The position numbers were made by a program, and so were the translations under genes. Below the pieces are notes generated by a model, which saw only the letters and a list, made by a program, of their open reading frames with translations, searched no databases and was not told the DNA's origin. DNA of 64,000 nucleotides from Pseudevernia furfuracea. Taxonomy: Eukaryota; Ascomycota; Lecanoromycetes; Lecanorales; Parmeliaceae. This document shows positions 56,127 to 64,000 of the stretch, one piece after another. The stretch is from contig JAIUPT010000030.1 in NCBI GenBank assembly GCA_022315425.1, positions 1-64,000 on the forward strand. The letters run 5' to 3'. The stretch's first letter is position 1. Each line of letters starts with the position of its first letter.

Positions 56127-57042
56127 TTGGAGCATTGATGTTAGCATTACAGCTTGCTTGTCATAATAACACAGGCCTAGACGCGTGCGATACTCCAGTT
56201 TGCTAGACGCCAGAGTGAAATACATTTAACGGCATAGGCGGCTAACAACGCCACATCGAATGTCATTCGGGCTGATGTCAGTATGTAAGTTCTTAGTTCG
56301 ACTTACTCATTTTACCCACTTCTTTTTCTATAGGAATCCACGATGGAGCTATCCACATCTTCAGCTCATTACAATTTATTGGCCAGATTTTGGAAAAGCT
56401 CAAAGAAGAAGTATCATTCGAAAAGTAAAGGAGGCGCTGAAGGTAGAAGATTTCGCACCTGTGATACTTTCAATTTTCTCACTGGCTCAGAGGCTCTCTA
56501 TTCCTGAAAGCCTCTTTCCATAGATGACCATCTATGTTTAGGCTTCTTTATTCGGACTTCTTCAGCTGCAGAATCTCATGATTGACCACAGCAGGTGGTG
56601 GTAACTCCAAAGCCGAGCGACCTAGGTGTCTATGATGCTTTCGAAACTTACACCGTTGACTGCCACAAACCGCTTTACAGCTTTATGCTCCCCATTTCCT
56701 ATTTATCTTACTCCTGCGTGTTCCGCGCCATAGTTCGTGATGCTTTATGGTGTCTATTTGGTGGAATTGGCGGCTGTCCAAGCCATGTCAAGCCGACTCA
56801 AACCTTCCCACAACGGTTTCCAGTGGCTCTAAGCCACATTTCCAACTACGACATGCCAAGATATTGACGAGAGGTGAGTTGCAGCTAAGCATATATAAAC
56901 CTTCCCTTCAAGAAACCGTGTCCTTTCGATGAACTGACTGTTCTTCACTCTCGCTATCAGTACTGAAAGACAGCTTTTTTCGTCGGACCTCCTTCCTGCA
57001 ACCTGTCCCCCCACATCCCTCGCCCCTTGTAAAACCTCCAAA
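56127..57042. other. Intergenic, no gene recognised
   Basis: Short open frames without domain. Contains the TATA box of the next gene. Confidence 0.5.
56892..56899 (+). promoter_or_regulatory. TATA box of the 57043 gene
   Basis: TATATAAA, 144-151 nt before the ATG, followed by pyrimidine-rich sequence to the start codon. Confidence 0.55.
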
Positions 57043-57735
57043 ATGCATCTCTCCCTCACCACCACCCTCCCCCTCCTTTCCGCCCTCCTAACCCTCACCA
57101 CCGCCCAACAAAGCACCGACGCCAACGGCTGCTCCACCTTCGAGCCCACCTCGGCCTACCAAATCTACTCCTCCCTACCGGACCTCTCCACCGACCTCAC
57201 GATTCCGAATTTCAACAGCAACCTAACCAACAGCACCGCCAACAGCACGCGCCTCTCCCCCCGCCGCGCGGCACGACACCGCTCCCCGTCCCGCCGCTCC
57301 GCCCGCATCCCCTTCGAGTTCTACGTCTCCCAAGACGCCGACAACGCCAACGCGCAGGACCTGGTCGTCGGCTTCGCCAACCTCCCCTGCTACGGCCCCG
57401 GACCCTTCAGCTTCGAGTTCAACTTCGTGCCGCAGAGCGCCTACTTCACCTCCGGGCAGGGCCAGATCAACATGTTCCGCGTCGACGCCGCGGCCGGCGG
57501 GGTGGGCGACGCGCCGACGTGGAACAGCGTCGGGCCGGTGACGGGGAGCCTGGTGGGGACGTTTGAGCTGCCGACGGTGGGGTCGGACGAGCCGGTGCTG
57601 CTGTATCTGAACCAGTTGGTCTGTCAGGAGGATTTGGTGTTGCGGTTCGGGATCACGCGGTACAGCAGTGAGGGGGGGAGTGTGGCGTATATGAATGCGG
57701 GGGGGATGGGGTTGAGGGAGAGGAATGGGTGCTAG
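57043..57735 (+). CDS. Secreted hypothetical protein, But2-like C-terminal pattern possible
   Basis: A single exon of 230 residues. Signal peptide MHLSLTTTLPLLSALLTLTTAQ. Residues 25-65 are Asn/Thr/Ser-rich with NLT, NST glycosylation sites. A basic segment (LSPRRAARHRSPSRRSARIP, about 66-87) offers several dibasic sites for Kex2-type processing. The rest looks like a beta-sandwich with CYGPGPFSFEFNFVP, FTSGQGQINMFRVD and LLYLNQLVCQEDLVLRFGI; the order Cys...F, PTW, VG..G.F, C...L.FRF recalls the But2 C-terminal family, but that is a weak match from memory. Ends in Cys. GC-rich codon use marks it as a typical host gene. Extracellular; function unknown. Confidence 0.75.
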   Translation: MHLSLTTTLPLLSALLTLTTAQQSTDANGCSTFEPTSAYQIYSSLPDLSTDLTIPNFNSNLTNSTANSTRLSPRRAARHRSPSRRSARIPFEFYVSQDADNANAQDLVVGFANLPCYGPGPFSFEFNFVPQSAYFTSGQGQINMFRVDAAAGGVGDAPTWNSVGPVTGSLVGTFELPTVGSDEPVLLYLNQLVCQEDLVLRFGITRYSSEGGSVAYMNAGGMGLRERNGC

Positions 57736-59857
57736 GTTGGAGTCTAGGTAGAAAGAGGGAGGATTGGGGGGGGGGGGGGTGACTAGGTAGGCGGGTGTGA
57801 ATGCGGGTCGAATAATAAGAGGGGGGACATGGCGGAGTTGGTTGGGCGGTCGGTTTATTAGGAATGGGTCCGATTTTCCTTTTTGGAGGATGAGGGTAAG
57901 CGCGCGATTTCTTCCCGATTGTGACTGGCATGGTTGGTTCCTGTCTCGGGCTCAGGAAACCGGCTAATAAAAGGATTACGAGAGTTGAAGCAAAGTGGGC
58001 AAGGGCGCTTTTCATACTTGCATACATAAGGTACTATGTTGCCCGCAATGTTTCATATCATCGTCGCACATCCATCAAATTAATAGTAATATATAATCTA
58101 TTTTCGTGCTTCGATCTTATAACGCGATCTTTTATGTAGTCGTATTCTTTCGACACTAAGCTTTTATCGTTGGCCCATTATATTCGATAGATTCTTCTTC
58201 GGGATGACCGTGTGTTCTTGCAGGAAGGACATCGACCTCAAAGACCAGCCAGCCGCGAGGCCAAGCCACCCATCCATCCCCTCTCCTATGAGCACGAAGA
58301 CGATGAGAATATCGAAGACCGAATACGTTCGAAGTAGTTAGCGTTCATGAAAAAGGGGACCGCCGGGGAAGCGAAGAAAAAAACTTGCGCCGCTCGATTC
58401 GACCGCTGGATGAAAAGAAACAAAAACGGAACTTGCAAGCGTTCTCTCGTTTGGGAACTCGCGGAGAAACAACACTGCACGGGCGCGGGACTGGGCTGGA
58501 GGATTTACCGTGCTGGCATTATTGGCGGATGATTGAAGGAAGGGTGACAAGAGGCAGAAGAACATGCATGGCAGCAGCCGATGTTTGAAAAAGTTGTGTG
58601 TGGTTGCACAACGGGCTCGGCTCTGCACGTTGAGCTAGAGTAGATAGCACACGAGGCCACAGTTTTGAGTGTGAGGTAGTCTTGGATTGATAACATTGGC
58701 TTTCCTTTTTTTCTTTTCGGCATCAACAAGAACGGTAACAGTTGTGGTTTGCGGGATACGAAAGAAGAAGAAGAAGCTCACTTTTGTCTTCACCCCCTTC
58801 AGCAGAGATGAGGGTTCCTGAAGGTTGATCGATCCTCTTTGGGTCAACCCTGCCCGTCCAGGGCGTCATTTTTCGATTGACCGATGCCCATGGCTCATTA
58901 GATGTGAGAGTTGTCCTCCACTGATTTGGAGATGTCGCAAAGGCGGGCGCTACAAGTCGTTGATTGATATGTTGTCAAAAACAATCCACTCCCACTTAGC
59001 CCTACTCTATTGCTATAGAGTAGAGTATACTCCGTACGTCCATCGTACTCAGATATCCACCACAAATTTGACCACCAAACCAATTCCAAACTTATTGATT
59101 GTGTTACCGTCTTGAGTATAACTTCGAGAAAACAGTCCGCGGAAAAACATACCCACCAACCGTGTCAAGGCAATTGGGCGTTGGGACGATCACAAGGTCG
59201 ATTTCGAGAGAGAGAAGATGTCATTAATCTTTAATGTGCAAATCTACCAACTTCCCATGCCTATCCAAAACCTCATGCTCGGCGAGCAAATGATGTTGCT
59301 CAGGCGGCGGTTGAGTACAATTGTAGCCAGATCAGTACTCTCTACTCGCACGAGAGGAGGTTCGCGACAATCGAAGAAGCCTTCCAGGTCCATCATCACG
59401 TCAATAATGGGACGGTTCTTTCATACAAAGCCTGCACTTGCGCAAAGGATCTGGACCAGGCAGAAGATCTAGAACATTATTGGTTGTGATCCAAGAAGGT
59501 ACTTATTTCTCGTACCTATCCATGCCTCGGAGCGCACAGCTCCATCGCTACTACGACAAGTGACGGCACGCGTGCAGCTGCGCAAGTATGCATGCGGTAT
59601 GTTCTGCATAGGGTAGCTGCATATGGTGCGCCTTTCCAACTGTACCATACATATATTAGCAGTGCGGCAAAGGCTTCGTCCATCAGCCGGCAAGCACTCA
59701 CCCATATGCGCCATGGAGCGTATTGTTACGAGTTCTTCCACCCGCCCGGTAAAAAGCAGTCGACACTTGATCTCGTGCGCACATGCATTGATTCCCCTCG
59801 ATGAACGAAAACCAGTTCGATCTTCTCTCAGCCAGTGAGCGTTGTTGAAAAGCAAGA
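57736..59857. other. Intergenic, no gene recognised
   Basis: Begins with a 14-G run (57766-57779). 59030-59080 shares GTACTCAGATATCCA and following bases with 49240. Open frames on both strands at 58286-58630 and 59218-59470 show no domain. Nothing else supported. Confidence 0.45.
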
Positions 59858-60421
59858 ATGTCTTACCGGTTACTAGGCCTCCTGGCATTATTACTACTGT
59901 TTTCTTCACCCCCGGCGACAGCAGCCGTACCCGCCATACGCAACACCACCACCACCATCCCATTCCCTCCCTCCATCTACAGCATCGGCTACACGGTACC
60001 GACACACAAATGCAGCAAACCCGGGCTCCTTAGAAAGGACAAGCGACCCTCCTGGCCGGAATGTTACCGCGCCATCCGCACACTGCCTCATGGCCACCAC
60101 GACGGCACCTTCCACAACGGCGGCTCCAACAACGGCTACCGGTTGCCCGTAACCGAACGTTTTGGGAGATGCAGAGCGCGTGCGGAGATAGCGGAGCGGG
60201 TGGACGCGGTCAGCAATTGGGTAGCGGTAACGGCGGCCTTGGACCAGCTCAGCACGCTCTGTCGCCGACGAACATCGACGGGGGAGGAGCGGGTGGGCGG
60301 ATGGTTGCTTATGGGGCCTGAGGATAGGATCAAGGTGTCGTTGCTCGGGCCGGACGACCAGATTCTTGGCATTGAAGGGGCAGGCGTGGTATCACTCTCG
60401 AATGGAACGGAATCTGAGTGA
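59858..60421 (+). CDS. Small secreted cysteine-containing protein, unknown function
   Basis: A single exon of 187 residues. Signal peptide MSYRLLGLLALLLLFSSPPATA (cleavage after ATA or AA). The mature part has four Cys in THKCSKP, WPECYRAI, FGRCRAR and LSTLCRRR, enough for two disulfides, and a motif RTLPHGHHDGTFHNGGSNNG. I know no function. The arrangement (W..C..A, short Gly-rich loop, G.C, C-terminal helix with a Cys) is seen in uncharacterised ascomycete secreted proteins. Candidate effector only by size and secretion. Confidence 0.72.
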   Translation: MSYRLLGLLALLLLFSSPPATAAVPAIRNTTTTIPFPPSIYSIGYTVPTHKCSKPGLLRKDKRPSWPECYRAIRTLPHGHHDGTFHNGGSNNGYRLPVTERFGRCRARAEIAERVDAVSNWVAVTAALDQLSTLCRRRTSTGEERVGGWLLMGPEDRIKVSLLGPDDQILGIEGAGVVSLSNGTESE

Positions 60422-61823
60422 GCGGCGGGTTGGAGGCTTTGGTTTCAAGCGGTCGGGGGATTTGTGCAGGCGAGAAGAAATATTTTAAAAGCTCACGAGC
60501 GCGTTTCCGAATGGCGGCCATTTACAAAAGTTACAAAAGAAAAAGGAACATACAGGCCGTCGGTTAACGTATTGCTCTCGCGCGGGCATACTCTCGTAGA
60601 CATGGGAAAGTAGAGATGGAGGGGAGTCAACATTAGGAGTGAATTTTCCCAAATTAACCTGAAACACAAAGACTGCGACTCACTGTCCATCTTTTTACAT
60701 TCGTTCCCTACGATTGTTTGACAGCATCTCGTATTGAAAGATGTATTCGACTGACGGAGTTGTAAGCTGGTCGCACGTCTCTAGGCTAGTGTTGCCACGG
60801 ACTTTGTAAGGTCTCAGCTTCCCCGGTCTACATCCAGTCAGTGATTATTCGCATTTTTGCTTGTGGGGAATCCAATAACCAAACCTGGAATGATTGAGCA
60901 GATCGGATAGTAGCGGGAAGGGAAGCTTACAATCAACTACAGCATTGTGCATCAAACTTTGGAGGGATCGGAAGATTTTCGTGGAAGGGAATTCCAACTC
61001 CGGCAGTGCAATCAGCAACGCAACTATATAGACTGGAAGTGATTACTTTGGCAGTGAAACAGAAACAATCAAATCTCGGCGAGCCAAGAAGTTTCAATAT
61101 GAGGCAAGTCGGGACAAGATTTCGCCAACCGAACCTTGTCTAGGCCAGCTGCCAAACAAGATGTTGTTCTCAATCGCTGGGGTGGTTGGCTTCATAGACT
61201 TCAATCCTCCGACCGAGCACAATCGATCTATTGACCGGGTCCGCTGAGAGTTTGACAACCCAGAAGGCTTCACTATTTGTTATTGCTTCTCTACATATGT
61301 TCTTGGGATGGCACCATAGTGGAAAGCACGTATGCTGGTAGTAAAGCCTGAGATGGTGGATTCCAATCTTCCCCCTAAAATCTGCACATAGTCTGAAGCC
61401 ATCACATTTCTGATGTCTGGAAGCTAGCTGAAAGCTGATAAGGTATGTACTGGACGATCCTGCAAAATATATGACCGGCTGACTCATCAAAGCTAAGGAT
61501 ATCGGTCCGACCGTATGTCCGTTATGAGCTTTCAGATCAATATATACAACGCGAAAATATCATTTTTACGTGCTTGTTTACACTCAGGAAGGCCGCATAC
61601 GCGCTATACTCGGCACCTACTTTACATTCATTTGATAGCATCGTTTATCTACCGTAACGGCTACTCAATGAGCTATTGACAACGCACCCCCTTGGCTCCC
61701 AGTTCCGTCTACTCCTCCCCCTTCCCCCAGCTCTTGCAGGCTGTTCACAGTAAGTTTCCACCACCATGAATGGAGGCAACTTCTACCCTCTAGCATTGGC
61801 TGACTGACCAAGGTACCGCATAT
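60422..61823. other. Intergenic, no gene recognised
   Basis: No convincing frame on either strand. 61700-61820 has pyrimidine-rich sequence and possible splice signals that may belong to the leader of the next gene. Confidence 0.5.
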
Positions 61824-62847
61824 TTGGACATGGCACTGTCTACACCTACACGTCGCGCTCTTGTTGACCTCCCTGTCAACACGCTCGGCACGCTCTCTGG
61901 CATGACCACCGTGGGAAAGGCATCGATGGGTCACAAAAGGCAGATACAAGAAGTGGAGGAACCGGAATTCGCCCAACCTACATCTCGCGTCCGGGTGTCA
62001 CCTGCCCGCTCTCAGAGTATCTTGAAAGACGACGCTCCGTCCGGACAGGTGACCCACGCTTTCCATAAGACTTCACGGAGCACGTGCTTACATTGTTATG
62101 CCAGACCCAGCCAGTGCTATCGGGAGCCATGTCTCTCTATCCATCTGTCCCGCATACGCAAGACAATAGCATGGAAGAGCAAGTTGAAGAGATGGGCGAG
62201 GGTGACTCGCAAAACAGCTACAAGGATTCCGCCATGTCTTCAGTCATCGATTTCGATCCGGACGATACAATGGTGTCTCAGCAGACCGCAGCCACAGAGG
62301 TGACGCAGCCATTGCGGTCGAGGATCAGTCAGGTGAGCCAACAATACCTCCAGCGCAGTCATAGACTCTGCTAAACCATCTCCAGCATGCCGAGACGCTG
62401 CGACTCCGACTAAGGCTTGCCCACTTCAAAGTCCAGACGAACCAGACCAATGTTCCTCTGTCGCAACTCCGGATATCGCGAAACGAGGCATTGCCATCTC
62501 GAGATTCCGCACTGAAGCAAGATGAGCGGTTGTCGTTGCCCAAACTGCTCCCAGCGCCCGTCCTACTTCCGACAGCCTTTTCAGCAAGAATGATTCCACG
62601 ACCCCAGGATTTATCGTCACCCCCATGCTCGCCAGGCCACGGCGCCCAGAAAGAGAGTCCAGAGGTCTTCAGGACACCGGCATTGCCACGGCAGAGGGTA
62701 TCGAATGCTCAGCAACAGCTCAGCAGCCCGCCTGGCAGTGATGAGCGGATATCAAAGAGACGCTACGAGGATGAAGATAACCTGACGAGCAGCGCTGTTC
62801 GAGGGAAGGCGGCGATTGGGCTGCTGGGCCTGAGACAGGAGCGATGA
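61824..62847 (+). CDS. Whi5/Nrm1-like G1/S transcriptional regulator
   Basis: Three exons: 61824-62048, 62105-62332, 62386-62847 (304 residues). Introns GTGACC...CCAG (56 nt) and GTGAGC...CCAG (53 nt) are both phase 0. The N-terminus has STPTRRALVDLPVNTLGTL, and the middle is acidic (MEEQVEEMGEGDSQNS). Exon 3 starts with HAETLRLRLRLAHFKVQTNQ, which I read as the short Whi5/Nrm1 motif that binds SBF/MBF; in yeasts these proteins repress G1/S genes until a cyclin-dependent kinase releases them. The many SP/TP sites (TPTRR, VSPARS, SSPPCSP, RTPALPR, SSPPGSD) fit control by phosphorylation. ATGs at 61824 and 61830 are alternative starts. Assignment rests on the motif only. Confidence 0.7.
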
Positions 62848-63316
62848 CGGTGACGGTGACGGTGACGGGTCAAGAAGATTGGGCTTGTCGTTCTGTTTGT
62901 GTGCTATCAACTTATTGTGGTCTGAAAAAAGGCATCATTGGAGTTACTACATGGCTAGCTTATGCTTAGAATCACGCAGGACTTGCCAGATCGTTTGGCT
63001 GCTACCAGGCGAAGTAGTATGGCTATATGATTCAACTGCTATTTGTTTACCAAGTATCGCCTTGTCGATGAGCGAATACCTATCTATCGAGCTATCTATT
63101 GTATCGTGACACTGACTTCTGTACAACGGCCGGTTAAACCCCGGAAGATGAAGGAACGTCGCGTCAGATGTGGAACAAGGCAATCTGACCAAAGCACAAG
63201 ACTGCTCTCCCATGCTCTTCCCATGACCGTAACTTAGCACAACACTCATATCTCGTCCATCTCAGCCTTCTCACAAACAGTGCCTGTCGCAATCCTCTTA
63301 TCCAGCATCCGCAACA
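62848..63316. other. Intergenic, nothing recognised
   Basis: Starts with a short GACGGT hexamer run (about 62846-62868), then sequence without a gene. Upstream region of the transporter gene. Confidence 0.5.
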
Positions 63317-64000
63317 ATGGCGACCCAAGTCATGGTCCCCTTTCTCGTCGCCATGATGCTACTAACAGGCGTCTGCAACACACTCTTGTCAAAGTATCAG
63401 GTAGATCATCCTACTCTCTAGCCACTAATGCTTCCTGGAGACTGACGGATCGTAGGACCTCCAATGCGTCGCCAACTGCGATTCCTCGGACCCCTCCGAG
63501 ATCCGCCGCTTCTCCATGCCCGTAATCCAAACCGCGCAAATGTTCATTGGCGAAGCCGCCTGCTGGCTCGTCGTCTTCGGCCACTACCTCTACAAACGCT
63601 ATGCTTCCCGCCCTTCCTCCCCTCTCTTCGCCGGTGGCTATACGGCTATCGATGGGCACGACTCTGGTATTGAGTCGGATGAAGAGGATAACACTGAAGA
63701 GCTTGGAACGTCATTCTCCGCCCTCGAAGCTGCGAATCCCATCGCCAAGTCACTAGTGCCGAATGCGGATGATAGGAGAGAACTGGTCGGGTGGAGGGTC
63801 ATTCTGCTTGCATTGCCTGCATGTTGCGATATTGCAGGAACGACGCTGATGAATGTGGGGTTACTGTTCGTGGCTGCGAGTATATACCAAATGACACGTG
63901 GAGCGCTAGTCCTATTCGTGGGTCTCTTCAGCGTCATCTTCCTCCACCGGAAGCTCTATCTGTATCAATGGTCGGCCTTATTTATCGTGGTACTCGGCGT
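63317..64000 (+). CDS. SLC35F6-like drug/metabolite transporter, cut by window end
   Basis: Exon 1 63317-63400 (MATQVMVPFLVAMMLLTGVC), intron 63401-63455 (GTAGAT...CGTAG, 55 nt, CTGAC branch), exon 2 from 63456 to beyond the window. Hydrophobic helices: residues 6-24, about 50-70 (QTAQMFIGEAACWLVVFGHY), then after a hydrophilic acidic loop (GHDSGIESDEEDNTEE) a series beginning WRVILLALPACCDIAGTTLM. The motif TLMNVGLLFVAASIYQMTRG with ALVLFVGLFSVIFLHRKL is typical of the SLC35F/EamA group. Members sit in lysosomal, Golgi or plasma membranes; the substrate is unknown. The C-terminal half is missing from the window. Confidence 0.87.

Noticed and set aside
57653..58027. Minus-strand frame rich in Pro/Ser
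   Set aside because: Runs through the 14-G tract and the 3' end of the secreted-protein gene; low-complexity translation only.

Overview
The window is nuclear DNA from a filamentous ascomycete (Pezizomycotina; Dothideomycetes is my best guess, without a marker gene to prove it). Genes carry many short introns of about 45-90 nt with GTRNGN donors, CTRAC-type branch points and YAG acceptors. Typical fungal families are present: a DUF7708/NACHT-type STAND protein, an AAA ATPase with a DUF7025-like domain, S10 carboxypeptidase, GPI-anchored cupredoxin and small secreted proteins. The repeats show C-to-T/G-to-A decay of the kind left by repeat-induced point mutation (RIP).

The first third (1-20.6 kb) is a repeat block with no live gene. 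Two non-LTR retrotransposons (Tad1-like LINEs) lie head to head as a palindrome: copy 1 on the minus strand (1-5323) and copy 2 on the plus strand (6061-11410), with a 0.74 kb AT-rich spacer. Both keep colinear ORF frames but are full of stop codons. Next come AT-rich DNA, a TTA/ACT microsatellite, a 1.3 kb minisatellite of 12-nt units, a second 12-nt satellite, and two copies of a 0.18 kb module built of nested palindromes. From about 14 to 20.5 kb lies a decayed DNA transposon with a Tnp2-like (CACTA/Plavaka-type) transposase core. It carries 22 copies of the octamer TATCGYAA whose orientation switches in blocks.

The 20.6-34.9 kb part is a transition zone. It holds a 1.2 kb TIR element with an 8-bp target duplication, three families of small inverted-repeat elements (one present twice), and broken genes (ankyrin repeat, BTB). 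Between them are intact genes: a C2H2 protein with a C-terminal Zn2Cys6-like cysteine array, a cytochrome b561 protein and a GPI-anchored cupredoxin.

From 34.9 to 64 kb the sequence is mostly ordinary gene space: an F-box gene with a frameshift, a large 2OG-Fe(II) oxygenase gene (four exons in the track's pieces joined by me), a sulfotransferase fragment, a 1545-residue STAND/NACHT protein, a divergently placed AAA ATPase, a double-psi beta-barrel secreted protein, an S10 carboxypeptidase, two further secreted proteins, a Whi5/Nrm1-like G1/S regulator, and the start of an SLC35-type transporter cut by the window end. I see no biosynthetic cluster or operon-like unit. The shared theme is secreted or self/non-self type genes next to a RIP-affected repeat island.

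Exon joins were made by eye from splice motifs, reading frame and family knowledge; no database search was run.
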